A DNA stretch of 64,000 bases. Origin: Rhizoclosmatium globosum. Taxonomy: Eukaryota; Chytridiomycota; Chytridiomycetes; Chytridiales; Chytriomycetaceae. Made by a program: the position numbers and the translations under genes. The notes beneath the pieces were generated by a model that was given only the letters and a program-made list of their open reading frames with translations, was not told the DNA's origin and searched no databases. The stretch is from assembly GCA_002104985.1 (NCBI GenBank), contig MCGO01000124.1, forward strand, positions 1-64,000, read 5' to 3'. Each line of letters starts with the position of its first letter. The first letter of the stretch is position 1. Shown piece after piece: positions 19,775 through 32,241 of the stretch.

Positions 19775-20941
19775 ATGAAAAAAGTAGCACCATCCTCAAG
19801 ATTCCAAATCAACACGAGCGCTCAGGCATTAAGCAAAATTCCCTCTAAGGCGTTGGCGCTTTTTGACATATTGGCTCATATCCTGAGCTACTTGCATCCG
19901 ACGAAAGCTCATCCATTACGGCAGGTATCCAAAGCCTTCCAAGCATGTATTCTTTCGCCGCACTTTGCGTCAATGTGCTTGAGCAGATGGGTTCCTGCCG
20001 TAGATAAGGACGCAGAAGTTCTGTCGTCTCCTTCGCCTTGGGATGTAGCCTTTTTTCGCCTTCCTCATCAATTCCAACTGATATATGCTCGAAAATTCCT
20101 CTCTCATTTGAAGCATATCCACGTCAATGCTGAAGATGAGGATGAGGAGTGGAGTGATGACGGAGAAGGCAATCGAATCTGTATTAACGGCTCTGTTCCA
20201 AAAGCAATTTGCAATCTCTCGAACCTAGTTACCTTGAATCTAAAAGATACGAATATTATTGGTGATCTTCCTCCAGAGATTGGACTGCTGACGTCGTGCA
20301 AAGAACTACATCTGCGAAACAACCAAATCAAAGGATTCATTCCAATTTCCATTGGCTCAATGGTTTCACTCGAAATTTTGGACTTGAGGAACAATCGCCT
20401 GAGGGATGGGATTCCTACATCTATTCGCAACTTAATCAAGCTCACTGTATTGAATTTGGGCCAAAATTATCTTTCTCAGTGTATTCCTTCAGATATCGGC
20501 CATCTTAAGGAGCTTCAAATTCTAGATCTTGAATTTAATCGTTTTGAAGGCGCTGTTCCGTCTGAGTTGGGGAAACTTCACAAATTGTCCCACTTGTCTT
20601 TAAACTCAAACCTAATAACGTCAATACCTTCCGAATTGTGGACTCTTTCAAATCTCGAGTATCTTAAGCTGAACAATAACCCTTATCTGCGAATGAAGAT
20701 TCCTTTCGAGGTTGGGAATTTGAAACGCCTTCGGATAATGCAAATGCAGGCAATGAATCTTTATGGCTCTATTCCACCCGAAATTGGCAAACTTACAAAT
20801 TTAGACAGTCTGTATTTGAATGATAACCGTTTGTCAGGAGAAGTTCCAAAAGAGATAAATCAATTAGTGAATCTCCGACACGGCTCTTTGCGAAATAACT
20901 CAAAACTAGCGTGTTCCTTTGATTTCCATCAGTTCATTTGA
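19775..20941 (+). CDS. F-box-like leucine-rich repeat protein (tandem copy 2)
   Basis: A single-exon gene of 388 aa, a tandem paralogue of the preceding gene: FDILAHILSYLHPTKAH, VSKAFQACILS, NLVTLNLKDTNIIGDLPPE and a shared C-terminal repeat block. It differs by an acidic insert (EDEDEEWSDDGE) before the LRRs. No membrane segment or signal peptide. Function as for its neighbour, inferred. Confidence 0.76.
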   Translation: MKKVAPSSRFQINTSAQALSKIPSKALALFDILAHILSYLHPTKAHPLRQVSKAFQACILSPHFASMCLSRWVPAVDKDAEVLSSPSPWDVAFFRLPHQFQLIYARKFLSHLKHIHVNAEDEDEEWSDDGEGNRICINGSVPKAICNLSNLVTLNLKDTNIIGDLPPEIGLLTSCKELHLRNNQIKGFIPISIGSMVSLEILDLRNNRLRDGIPTSIRNLIKLTVLNLGQNYLSQCIPSDIGHLKELQILDLEFNRFEGAVPSELGKLHKLSHLSLNSNLITSIPSELWTLSNLEYLKLNNNPYLRMKIPFEVGNLKRLRIMQMQAMNLYGSIPPEIGKLTNLDSLYLNDNRLSGEVPKEINQLVNLRHGSLRNNSKLACSFDFHQFI

Positions 20942-21162
20942 TTTCCGTCTCAAACTCGGGGCACGACTTTGTCATGTGCACTTCGTGTTGCTATCATCAT
21001 AAATGGGAAAAGTTTGGTTTGAATAAATTGTTCTATTCGTGAACACGATAAACAAGGTAGCAATATCAAAGCAAACTAAGTCATATAGTGAAAATGAAAC
21101 GATCCAATACAGCAAAACGATTTTGTGCATGATTACTTTCTCTTCTCAAAATGAGCCTTGAC

Positions 21163-22318
21163 CTATTCTGACTGTAAGTACGGCAATAGTGACCACAAAA
21201 TGTTCAATCCTTACCTTATCACCAAAAGCGACCATACAAACAGTCTGCCACATTCCCAAGCAAATACGCGGTGTCACACCTCGGTAGAATCCAAGGAATC
21301 CACTCTGAGAATAAATCCATTTGGCAGCAGTTGCGATCGTCATCTTCTCCGGCCGTCCCGCAACCTTCAACTGAGACTGCATTTCGACGCGAATAACTTC
21401 AATTGGTTGATTCCAAGTACTCAAAGCACCTCCAAGAGTAGAGGCAGCAATCTTTTCCAAGTCGCTGAGCTTACGGGTCTTATCCTTTCCTTTGATCAAA
21501 TCCTCAGCGATACGAGAGAGACCGAAACGGGATCCCCAGTTGGTACTTTATAACAATTTGTTAGATTTCGAGGACGGTTTGTGGTGTACGATACCATTGA
21601 CGCACTGCAACAGCATTAACACCCTTGTTGATTCCCGCAATCCCTTCTCGCTTGAAAATCTCAGCCGCAACTTGAAGAGTTGACTTTTGTGGACCTGAAC
21701 CACCCTTGTGACGAGTGACTTCGACAGTCTTCATGACTGTGTCCATGTGTAAAAAAGCGGGTTGTTTAGAGATAATACCACCCTGCAACATAATGACACA
21801 TACAAGTACAGAATCCCATTGTAGTATACGCTTGAACGATACCGCCTCCCATTCCTCCGAGGATACCAGCGACGGGCACTGAAGCGCCTTGCAGTCTGAA
21901 TAAATACTCGAGCTCTGAGACAGCAAACATGAGGACAGCGCCCTTTGTCGCGGCTTCAATCCACGCCCATGGAATCTATTTTAATCAGTGTTAATCAAGG
22001 AGATGTGGGTGATAAATAGTTGACGAACCAGGCCTTGGTAGAATCCAAACACTCCTCCGCGAGACCAAACCGTCGCAATCGAGCCAGCCATTGACTGTCC
22101 TCGATTGGCAGCCATTTGCGTCTTGATAACTTCGAAGGGCTGGCCAAGTGTCGTTACTGCCAATTCAACGTGATGAGTTAGAACAACGTGTTCATGTGAG
22201 TATCCCCATCTATACCTTCAAACATGTTCAAAGCAGCACCGATCGCGAGGTTCTGGAATGAAATAGGCTTCTTCTTGAGAGGCGCATTTGGGTCTACAGG
22301 TGTGGTATCGATGGCCAT
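21163..22318 (-). CDS. YHM2: Mitochondrial citrate/oxoglutarate carrier, Yhm2 type
   Basis: A multi-exon gene from the ATG at 22318. Spliced exons read [16 protein letters not shown] joined to [18 protein letters not shown], then [47 protein letters not shown] and [17 protein letters not shown]. These are the three mitochondrial-carrier repeats (PxExxK/R variants) in the Yhm2 form. The yeast protein exchanges citrate for oxoglutarate across the inner membrane and has been linked to mtDNA maintenance. The C-terminus after GDK is short: the last intron leaves only two residues. Four or more short introns; exact ends of the middle ones were not all fixed. Confidence 0.84.
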
Positions 22319-22592
22319 TTTGGATGCTGTCAACTTTTGAAGAAGGGTTTTGTGAGGTGATGGTCGGGTGGAAAAACGACCCCTGCTTCGTCACTCAAAT
22401 TCTGCCTCTTTCCCCAGAATTTTTCCACTGGTGATCGAAGAACTGAAAAGTCGTACGATATCATGGCGTCATGCTTTCAAGGCATATCGTATGTTATCGC
22501 GTTGATTCGGGGTGATTCGGAACGTGGTTACGATACACTTCACACACAACACTTTATTGAAGAAAAAAAAGGGGAAGCCGGGAAGCCAGAAC

Positions 22593-24096
22593 TTAATGAG
22601 CCTTCATGGAAGATCCACCAAATTCACCTTCGTCAGTGGTATCCTTGACGAAAACCTTGGTGTAAATGGCAAAGAACACCAATGAAACAGCGCATGGAAC
22701 AACCATCACCCAGAACTGAGTAGTTCTCGTGAGCGCATTTCCCTTATCGGCAGTGAACGCAAATCCGTTCAAAGCCCAAGAGACACCTCCTGCAAACGAC
22801 TGAGTACCCTTGTAGAACCCAGCGTATCGAGAAAGAGTCTCAGAGTCGTTGGAAATAGCTCCAATAAGGTAGTTGACGTACACCTGGAAAAAGGCATCAT
22901 ACAAACCGTAACAAATATACAAGATCCATGGACCAAAGAAGCGTCCAAAGTCAGTTCCAGCGTCAATCTTGTTTGCAGCATAGTTGTTGTTTTCGGCAAC
23001 GTATTGGAATGCAGCACCACCACCAAAGAAAGCCAAGGTTGTTCCAATCATGATGTAGCATCCGGTCCAGGCACGAGTGGTACGTGGGTATCGAGTGTTG
23101 TCCAGGAACATGTTTCCGAGGACCCAAGCTCCGGCGGCTTGTGAGAGCCAGTAGAAGATGGCCTTGAGACCGTTGGTACGGCCGGAGAAGTAGTCTCCGA
23201 ATGGACCGAATTGGTAGGTGTAGAACCAGTTGGATGACATGCATGGAATCAACTATATTTTGAGGGATGAGTTAAGTTTTGATGGGATAATCAAAAAAGT
23301 GTTCTTACAATGGTCAACATGGCGGGGTTGGCAAAGAGCTTGAGAACCTCAACGAATTCACGGAGAACGTTGGTTGGTGGAGTCTCAACCTGGGTCTGGT
23401 CTTCACGGATAATGGTTCCAGGTGGCTGGATGAGAAGCGCAACGATAGAACCACAAGCCATGAGGACAATAAAGACCAAGTACATGGCGTCGTTCATGGC
23501 GTCTTGGTAATATAGGAATCAGTGAATCTAAATTAAGTACAAGCTCCTTGACATGGAAACTTACATCCGTCAGCACCAGCTCCCCACGCGAGAGCAGTAC
23601 CAATCGTGTTTCCAAGCACAGCACCCAAGTTGAAAATAACCCAGAAAGTAGCGAAAAAGGTTCCCTTCTGCGACTCAGTTGGGTACGTCAAACAAATCTG
23701 ACCTTGAGCAGCCCACAGCATACCCGCACAAAGACCAATATAAGCTCCAGAAAAGATGGAGAACGTGTTGGCAGATTCTGGAATTTCAGCTGACGAGTTT
23801 CCTCCTTGTTTCTTGAAAATGTTGTATTGGGCGGCGGCGTAAATTGCGTACCCCGTTCCACCAATCATTGCGAGAATGCGCGGACCCAGAATGTTGTTGA
23901 GACCTCCGGCGAGGAGACCCATGATGGAGAAACAAAAGTACAAGGCTGCATTCTGCTTGTCTTTGACGTTTTGGGCGGAAGGACCCGAAGTTGGGAGGGA
24001 GTTCAAGGCGTTGAACATTCCTGGACATAGGAAACATACGAACGAGATGACGTAGACTTGGGTACGGGCCTGGTTCAGGGTGTCGAAGAAACCCAT
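22593..24096 (-). CDS. UNC93-like major facilitator transporter
   Basis: Three exons from the ATG at 24096 (MGFFDTLNQARTQVYVISF) to the stop at 22593. About eleven hydrophobic segments are visible, with VCFLCPGMFNALNSLPTSG, ICLTYPTESQKGTFFATFW and FYTYQFGPFGDY matching the UNC93 family of the MFS. The loop between halves holds the REDQTQVETPPT stretch. The C-terminus is hydrophilic and acidic, with no retrieval signal. Substrates of fungal UNC93-like proteins are not established. Intron near 23535-23572 and one near 23253-23307. Confidence 0.78.
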
Positions 24097-24387
24097 TTTT
24101 GTGTTTGTATTTTTTGGAAAGCTTCTGGAATATTGCTCACATTTTATGAGTCCAGCACCATTCCAAAAATAGTGTTCCAAATATGGTGGGATATCTGGAC
24201 AAGCGAGAAGTTCATTGGCCAAGCCTTTAGCGAATTGTGCCTCTTGCACTCTAATTCTAAGAGTAGACTCAGCATATACATGTCACCAAAACACAGAGAT
24301 ATCAAAGTTATAGATTAGAGGTTGAATTTTAATACGTCCCTTATTCCATCGACTGAAATAAAAATCCTTAATGCACGTCTGCAATGC

Positions 24388-25331
24388 TCAAGCAATGACA
24401 CCCTTCTCCTTCAATTTGGCAATCAATTCGTCAACAGTTTCCACCTTGACACCTCCAGAACGCTTAGGGGGCTCCGCAACACTGATGGTTTCAAGCTTTC
24501 CAACAAAGTTAACGCCCAAGTCCTTTGGAGTGAGTTTCTCAAGAGGCTTCTTCTTTGCCTTCATGATGTTTGGAAGAGTGGCGTATCTTGGCTCGTTCAA
24601 TCTGCCAATGGGTGTTCGGTTTAGTTCGGAATACGTTGTTGAATGTAGGGAATCACCTCAAGTCGGTTGTGATGATGGCTGGGGTGTTGACAACGACGGT
24701 CTCGAGACCTCCATCAATCTCTCTGACGACAGTAATCTTCTTCTTGTCGGCAGAGACTTCGACCTTTGAGGCAAATGTAGCCTGGGGCCATCCGAGCAGA
24801 CCGGCGAGCATCTGACCTGTCTGGTTCGCGTCATCGTCAATTGCCTGTTTTCCGAGGATGACGAGATCGGGCTTCTCCTTGTCGACGACTGCCTTGAGGC
24901 ACTTGGCGACCTTTTGACGAGAGTGTCAGAGTCTTCTGCAACAACCAACCAACAACAACCAATCAATCAATTAAAACAAACGCACGTGCAGCGGAAGCGC
25001 CTCCGCCTCGCCGACATCGACGTGAAGCGCCGAGTCTGCGCCCATCGCGAGCGCCGTTCGGAGGACCTCGTGCGCCTTTGAAGACCCAATCGACACGGCG
25101 GAAACAGACGTCGCCGCCTTCGCCTCCTTCAGCCGGATCGCCTGTTCAACCGCGATTTCGCAGAACGGGTTCATCGAGTGCTTGACGGATCCCGTGTCAA
25201 CCTTGCCGTTGACAACACGGATCTTGACAGCTGTTTGTGTTACGGGCGAGTACGGGGTCAGCGTTACTCAAAGAGTGCACGAACAACGCACCATAGTCGA
25301 CTACTCTCTTGATGGGAACAAGAACTTTCAT
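24388..25331 (-). CDS. ETFB: Electron transfer flavoprotein beta subunit
   Basis: The ATG at 25331 starts [14 protein letters not shown], spliced to [20 protein letters not shown]. Then come [53 protein letters not shown] and [11 protein letters not shown], the ETF-beta fold with its AMP/FAD-binding region. With ETF-alpha it carries electrons from acyl-CoA dehydrogenases to ETF-QO in the mitochondrial matrix. The C-terminal [14 protein letters not shown] is typical. Introns: about 60 nt after residue 13, 75 nt near 24920-24990 (branch CTCTGAC), and one at 24606-24660. No mitochondrial presequence, as usual for this subunit. Confidence 0.9.
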
Positions 25332-25639
25332 GTGGTGGTCTTTGCGATTTTTTGTTGCGACGCGATCCGAGAACACACGGATCACCCCCATGAGCTGTCA
25401 CCCTGCTGCCCTCCTAAACATGTCTCTGTCTTTGATACCGAGGACTAGCGATTCTTTCATTCTTGGATTGGACTTCCGTACACACTCTTCAAGTAGTAGT
25501 CGGCACCCAAAACTGTCAATGCATCCGCTAAGTTCCAACCAGTCAATTACGGTTATCAAGAACATTCCGTGTGAGTAACTACCTTGTTAAACATTTTCAC
25601 GCAGAATAAGGCGAAAACAATCGGCCACAAAAGCAAACA
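25332..25639. other. Intergenic region between ETFB and the channel pseudogene
   Basis: 308 bp without a supportable gene. It should hold the ETFB promoter and the 5' region of the pseudogene. I see no repeat or structure in it. Confidence 0.5.
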
Positions 25640-27379
25640 ATGGCATCAAGAACTCGTCCAACCGTGTTTATGCACGTTCTATACATGTTTCCACTCAGTG
25701 GTGCAATACAAGTTCTGATTCTTGAAGATTATTTCTTGCCGCGTGGATTAGATCCCTTTCTGTCATCTCTGGAATCAACAGTATGCCCACCAGATTTCCT
25801 TGCCAAAGGTTGCTACCCAAACAATACCATGAGAGGCCGGACACCTATATTTGCAGATGTGCCAATCCCGCCCATACTTGATCCTTTAGTAATTGCTGCT
25901 ACAGTTTCGTTTATTCTCAGCTTTCTTGTATTCCATTACGATCTCTTGTTGGTTACACGCGACATGAACATATTCAAACGAGCTCGTACCGCATACTTCG
26001 CTCATCTGATCAAGTTCACTCAACGGACTCCTTTAATTGCCACCAGCGTATTTTGGACGGGCGACGTCGAAGAAGTGGATGTTCGCGGAAGCAGTATGAC
26101 TAGAAATCAATCAAAAGTAGCTCCAAAGCATGTTTTGTCCCTCGCTTACAGCCTTCAAACTACGGGGCGAGGATTAATGGAGTTGTTGCAAGAAGACTCA
26201 ATTCAAAACGATTTAGACGAAATTTCCACAATTGTTGCGGCTTGATATCTTTCTGTGAAGCAAATGCCGTGAAATTAAAGCCACCTCCTGTATTCCATAT
26301 TCCCAACGTCAAACGAAACTTAACTACGCCGTTTGCATACTTTTTACTTTAACGACTGCAATTCTATTCACTGCCGCCAGCCATCTGATCGAAAGCGAAA
26401 TAGAAGAATCAAAAGGAACCATCCTCCTTGGACTTGGCGGCGCAACATTACACATTGTGAATTTCATAACATGGACCATTTTCCTGTTACAAGCCAAATG
26501 TGCATATGACGCGTTTCAGTACATGAAGCAGCGCCAAAATGCTATCGGGGAAGTCGAGTTCTCGATGGGTGATTTGGAGAAGATGCGGAATAGTCAGATA
26601 TTCCCGATTGCTGTTTACTCCTTCATGATCGTTATGCACGTTTCCATATATATGCTATGTAAGTTGGAAGGGATGAGTTTTCGGTGGGCGGAGCAGTGGT
26701 ATTACTCTACTGTATCGGGAATCGGATTTGTATTGAGGGATGCTGACTCTTATATGGGAAAGTCTATACGCAAACTATTGGAGTGTATGGGTTTCTGCAT
26801 TTGGTAAATTGTGTTTTGTTTTGAGGCTGAGTGTTAAGTGTACCTCTCTGTACCACAGTTTCTGATTCTCACAATTGGAGCTGGCCTGTTGCTCGACCGT
26901 CTTCACATCCGAATGGAAGTAATCGTATCCCGCTTAAATACTCAAACAATGAAAGTAGAACGACGAAGTGTGGTCGGTCGAGTATCCTCAAAACTCACAA
27001 AGCTTCGATCTAATTGGATGCCGTGGATCGCAACGAACCCAATCACCGTTGTCACCGTGTTGATTTTTCTTCTATGGGCTATGGGACAATTGGATTCGCG
27101 TTTTTTGAGGGATGGGATTATAACGATGCATCCTTCTTTTCAGTGAATGTGTTGTTGACGGAGGGGTATTCAATTGTGTATCCAAACACATCAATGGGCC
27201 GGATATTCTTATATTATTATATACTCGCAACCGCAGGGATTTGGGCTTGTGGACTCGGAATCGTGTTTGACAAGTTGCAAAACTCCCATGTTCAGATTGG
27301 GAAGCGACCACCAATGCAGCGAATGTCCGAATTGGTGCAAAGTCAACGGGATTCTAATTTGTCTTTGAATCGCTTGTAA
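25640..27379 (+). pseudogene. TOK-like two-pore potassium channel, pseudogene copy
   Basis: Homologous along its whole length to the intact gene at 27468, but the frame is broken four times, each time as if one base were lost: near 26241 (GCGGCTTGA), near 26345 (a run of T), near 26763 and near 27085 (a run of G). Pieces such as IFPIAVYSF, SFRWAEQWY, TEGYS and YPNTSMGRIFLYYY line up with the neighbour. Its pore 1 reads GIGFV where a potassium channel would have TxGYG. The copy still has the start MASRTRP and one spliceable intron near 26807-26861. Assembly errors could mimic the breaks, but adjacent genes are clean. Confidence 0.72.
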
Positions 27380-27467
27380 TTAATTTAAAATGATCCATTG
27401 TGTGATTGAACAATGCAAAACAATAAACGCTACGTCATTGTTTCCTCAAAAAGAAAAAAGGCCACAG

Positions 27468-29324
27468 ATGTCGTCGAGAACGCGTCCGATGATGTTTCTG
27501 CATATATTATATGCCCTATCAGTTGGCACAGTAATCCAAGTCACAGTCCTGTCCGATTTTCTGATTCCCAAAGGATTAGATGACTTAAAATCAACAAACT
27601 ACACTGTAGAATGTGGACCAGATCCAACCCAAGACGGCTGTTACCCGATATTAGACGCCTGTAAGGATGACGACTTCCTGCCACATCCAATCTACGTTTC
27701 CATCCCCACTCCAAAATACGTAACCTACTTCCTTATCGCGGCAGCACTCTCCCTTCTTTCAAGTTTTGCAATATTCCAATACGACCTCCACCTCGTCGAA
27801 CACACAATGCACACCTTCAAAATCGCACGAAACGCATTTTTCGCAAAGTTGATTCGGTTATCCCGAAAATCCCCCGAATTTGGCGCTTGTTTGCTATGGA
27901 CTGGCGACATCGACGATGATGAAGAGGATAAACCAGTGTCTCTCGGTATGTACCCGGGAGCTCAGAACCAAACCCATACACACGTACACATCTATACACT
28001 TCACGAACAGTTTGGAACGTCGGGTAGAGGTCTTGAAGAACTGATTTCGATGGAACCGACGGTGGAAACATTGGAGGAAATGTCGATTCTTGTGAACGCG
28101 TTACTGTTACAAACGAAATTTGCAGTGGCAGACTTGGTTCCTCCCAAATTCAAGTTTGGGTTCCCAGCTGCATTGTGTAATCACACGGGAAGCCTCGTTT
28201 TCTCCCTTCTGTCGGCGATTTTGTTGACGGTCGCCAGTTACTTAGTTGAAAACGCGATATCAAATTCAAATGGGAATTTGTTTCTGGGACTCGGGGGTGC
28301 ATCGCTTCATCTCAGTAATGCTGTCACTTGGATGGTGTTTGGAATGCATTTAATCAATTTTGTTGAATTGCTGCAGTTGTTCAGAAATCCAGGATCGAAT
28401 GCGACAGTCTCTCTCTCTATGGGAGAATTGGAGAGAGTTCGAGAAGGGCATATATTCCCTATTGCAGTCTATTCATTTGACGTCGTCATGAATCTCAGCA
28501 TTGTGATATTGTGTTATTTTGAAAAGTGGTCTTTTCGATGGGCAGAGCAATGGTACGAGTTTTGTTAAGCTAGGTAGATTTACTGACAGTAATCCATCAG
28601 GTACTTTGCAACCATAACAACAATCGGATTCTCACAATATGGCCTGAAAACAGATCTGGGAAAGATATATTGTCAGATATTGGGTTGGTCTTAAAATCTC
28701 TGACTTTCTATAAATTAACCAGTATGTGAATAAGGCGTCTACGGATTCCTGCACCTCGCGACAATCCTTGGCATATTCGCAGGAATGGTCCTGGACAGTT
28801 TGAAAACCCGAGTGGAATTCCTGGTAACAACATTCGATCAAGACACAGACCAAATTGAGCGCAAGAGTGTGGTACCCGGATCGATCAAAACTTCCAAATT
28901 CAAGTCCCGATTTCGAAGATTCGCAAGGCATCATGAAGTATTGACCATGATTTTTGTCGTGTTCGCCATATGGGCTTTTGGGACGATTTCATTTGCGATT
29001 ATTGAAGATTGGCGGTATGTTCAAGCGTCGTATTTTATCGTGAACGTGGTTTTGACGGAGGGATATATGGTGAGTGGGGTATTCTGTAATCTCCTAGTTT
29101 TAAAAGATGATTCCAAGGATCTTTATCCATCGACGTCAATCGGACGAATATTCATTTACTATTACTCGTTGCTGAGTTATGGAGTCTGGGCCTACGCGAT
29201 TTCGTTCCTTGTTGAGAAGCTACATAACGCCAAAGTTGTTGTCGTGCGAAGACAAAACAATCATCGAATTTCTGTACTTGCGAAACGGGAATCCATGATT
29301 AACAGAGGAAGCAGTGGTGTATAA
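27468..29324 (+). CDS. TOK-like outward-rectifier type two-pore potassium channel with atypical filters
   Basis: Four exons (27468-28552, 28601-28683, 28735-29069, 29118-29324) give 569 aa exactly in frame. About eight hydrophobic segments and two pore loops match the TOK architecture. Pore 1: EKWSFRWAEQWYFATITT then IGFS, about residue 368. Pore 2: EDWRYVQASYFIVNVVLTEG then Y-M, about residue 497, followed by YPSTSIGRIF. Canonical filters read TxGYG or TxGFG; here they are TIGFS and TEGYM, so the glycine after the aromatic is lost in both. It would sit in the plasma or vacuolar membrane. Selectivity for K+ is therefore doubtful. The start was chosen by alignment with the MASRTRP start of the upstream copy. 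Confidence 0.76.
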
Positions 29325-29537
29325 TTCACTAATAACTTGGCTCAACCAAATCAGCCTGCGTATCCAAAGCATCTCAGAATGTCAGAGACGAATAAATCTA
29401 AACTGAATCATTTAATATCGTTGATAGTTCCTACTTATTCGGTTTCGTCCGTTTCCTCTTCCTTTCTGCCAGATACCAAGTGCGAAGTTGCATTTGGCTA
29501 CGGCACAACATCCAACAGATACAATCTACACTTCGCT

Positions 29538-29894
29538 TTATTTCTTTAGAAGCCCTGAAACCCGCACGAGACGCTCTTGGCACACCTTCAGAATTACATT
29601 GACGGCGAGCAGCTTCTTGCGACAGACAAGCAGCCGCTGCAACGTCGCATCTATAGGCGGCGGATTTGATGCTGCTAATATGCTGTGAAGTTCTAAGCGG
29701 GGCATTAGTTGAGGAACTGGTTATCGACAGATGGACTACAAAGACTCACACATACCAGTTGCTAACCGGTCCATCTCCTTGATGAGTTCCACCTGCGACG
29801 ACTGAGCTGCAACTACCTTGATATCGAGTTCATAGATGGTGCGCGTAAGACTGGCTGTGAATTCTTTGGTGAATGTTTCAACAAAGTCAACCAT
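29538..29894 (-). CDS. SNAPIN: Snapin-like BLOC-1 subunit
   Basis: Two exons. The first (from 29894) gives FTASLTRTIYELDIKV and SSQVELIKEMDRLA; the second gives LQRLLVCRKKLLAVNVIL and CQERLVRVSGLLKK to a stop at 29538. This is the coiled-coil Snapin/Snn1 family, a subunit of BLOC-1, which works on endosomes and lysosome-related organelles. Total about 90 aa, slightly shorter than animal Snapin. The acceptor CATATTAG gives the right phase; the CACAG just upstream would lead into a stop. It is too short per exon to show as a long open frame. Confidence 0.75.
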
Positions 29895-29959
29895 TACAGT
29901 CAAACTTTGGATTTGTCAATGGTTTATTGAGGAACTTCTTTATCGCTAGAATGGTATAC

Positions 29960-32063
29960 TCAATCATTGCTTAGTGTCAGCAATCGGAATTTCATGCCCA
30001 GTAATATCCCAAATATAAAGTGCATACAAATCGTAGCTGCCACAACACTCCCAGTCACAATCTCCCTCTTATACGGCCAAAATTGAGTTACAAACGGACG
30101 TATCAAGGATATAAGACAAAGCAACACACACGCCCCACTGGCGACAGACCCATACCGAGAAATCACATCAAACCGATCTGTTTTTTCCCCAATAACTTTG
30201 GTTATTCCAGTCACGAATTTCGCAAAACTGAATAACAAGATTCCATCGAGGAGGAGAAGCGCGATTTCACTTGCAGCTTGACACGCCCATGTTGTCGTCG
30301 CCGTGAATCCCACTGCAGATAAATACCCGGAGCTTGTATTATTAACGCGAATGACTTCGAGGACACTGAATATAACAGGAAGAAGGAACACAATTGGTGA
30401 AAAAAGGAAGAGGATCTTAATGGCACGAAAGTATCGAGGCCAGAGCCTTCGTAATAGAGTCTTTGACCGCACATATGACGTGTACAAATAAGCACAGTTC
30501 CAAGCTGAAGTGAGAATGTATGTCAATACGTAATAAACGGCTTGCTCGTTTTGAACGTTCTCGAAAACCCGTAATGACAGAAACAGGTTCCAGTATAATA
30601 GGCATATGACGTTTCCTCCAATGAGAGAAGCAAGTCCGAGAAAATATCCAATATTAAACGGAGACAACATTTTCCCATTCTCAGAAATACGGTCATACCG
30701 AATCATAAGATACGAGAATATTGCTAACATTATGGCATCACAAACCAGCATTGCATAGAACACATAATATTCAACAAAAACGTCCATCTGCGCCTGATAG
30801 TTCTTTGGGCATTCTCGAATAGACTGTTTCACAGAGTCATTGATATCCATGATCCAAAACGTCTGAGCGAATGAGAAGTATTCACGGGGATCAACTTTGG
30901 GATCATCGCAGAGCTGGTGGACGGCTGTCAGCTGTGTACTTGAGTTCTGGGAATTGAACCATAACACATTCATGGCACCAGACGCGTTGTGTCTGAAAGA
31001 CGACATTCCGTTATAGAATTCTCTGTAATACTCATACACGTCTATAACGGTGGAAGCAGGGAGATATATGTAGCATAAGAAGTTGATGTATTCAAGTACA
31101 ATTGAATCCACATCTTTGATTCGATAGTTGATTCCAAAAGCAAGAACGTCTCCTGTTTTGTAATAATCATTTTAGCACAGAAAAAATGCGATCAGTTTGG
31201 AATTTTATACCTCTCATTAAGTACTCAGCCGTGGCTGTTTGTATTGACAAGTTCCTAGACGCGAACCATATGTACATTTGATTAGTTGTTGGAGATTGGG
31301 CGAATTGGTTGAAAACTTCTATGATTCCTTTATCCCTCATACTCAAACAATCTTCAAGAGTGTATTTCGCTGTTTGGCCTAATATTACGGTACTGTTTAA
31401 CATTGCGAAAACAGAAGCTAGCTCGGAAGTCGTTCTTGTTGTGTCCGCGCATAAATCTATTATCAGTTTAAATTGTGTTGGAGATTGTTGCGCCGTGAGC
31501 CAATTGATACTTTGTTTTGCACTTGGAGATGTGTTGAAGTCTACGAAAAAACTGCAGTTATTCACAGCATAAATAAGCGGCATCGTCATGTTCAAGTTTG
31601 ATGTCATATATTTTACAACATGTAGAGTCTGGGTACGATTGTAACCCCAAATAAAGGGTCTGGAGCAGATGTACCCAATCGAAACAACTTTTGTCACTTC
31701 GTCAGCCGCTCGAAAGGTTTGACGAGACCCAGGTGTAAATGGATTCGCGTACAAATAGCCGAGTGGATCTGGTTTTTGTTGCTGATATGCTTGAAGGATA
31801 CCAGGCCCAGTATCATTCAAACATTTCGATATCTGTTGTTGTAGACTAATGTCGAGGGCAAAAGTGTTTTCCATGTACCAGAACAGGGATAACTTGGAGT
31901 GGTTTGGAAGTGTCAATGGATCGCATATTGACACGATAATGCTACTCTGGGAGGGTGTAGTAAGTGAGTCAAACCACCAGATACTTTGGTTTGTTTGCAG
32001 AGGATTGCAGTTTAATATAGAATCTGGAAGGTTTTGGATAAACTGGGTGGAGTTGAGGCTCAT
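29960..32063 (-). CDS. 7TM receptor-like protein with repeated extracellular modules
   Basis: Two exons (32063-31211, 31152-29960) give 681 aa. The N-terminal half is a hydrophilic, Asn-rich, N-glycosylation-rich region made of degenerate repeats of about 70-110 aa centred on W-F-x-S-x6-Q-x2-I-I-x2-IC (for example WWFDSLTTPSQSSIIVSIC, WLTAQQSPTQFKLIIDLC and LWFNSQNSSTQLTAVHQLC). The C-terminal half has seven hydrophobic segments, from YVFYAMLVCDAIMLAIFSYL to GSVVAATICMHFIFGILLGM. I do not recognise the family; the layout suggests a receptor. No classic cleavable signal is seen, though the start ATG is clear. A related gene starts at 63110. Confidence 0.65.
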
Positions 32064-32241
32064 TGTTATGTCTATTGTTTGATTCCTGTGAAAACACAAT
32101 GAAAACGCATGTAAGCAAAGAAGCTACTTATAACGCTTTACTTTAAAAGATTCTGTTAAAACAAATATAATAATTTAGCAGCTAAAAGAGACAGACTTGA
32201 GGGACGAGTGAACGTCAGACAGCAAAAATCGATATTCACGA

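Noticed and set aside
26240..26360. An intron to explain the frame break of the first channel copy
   Set aside because: The bases in question encode residues homologous to the neighbour in the other frames, so they are exon, not intron.
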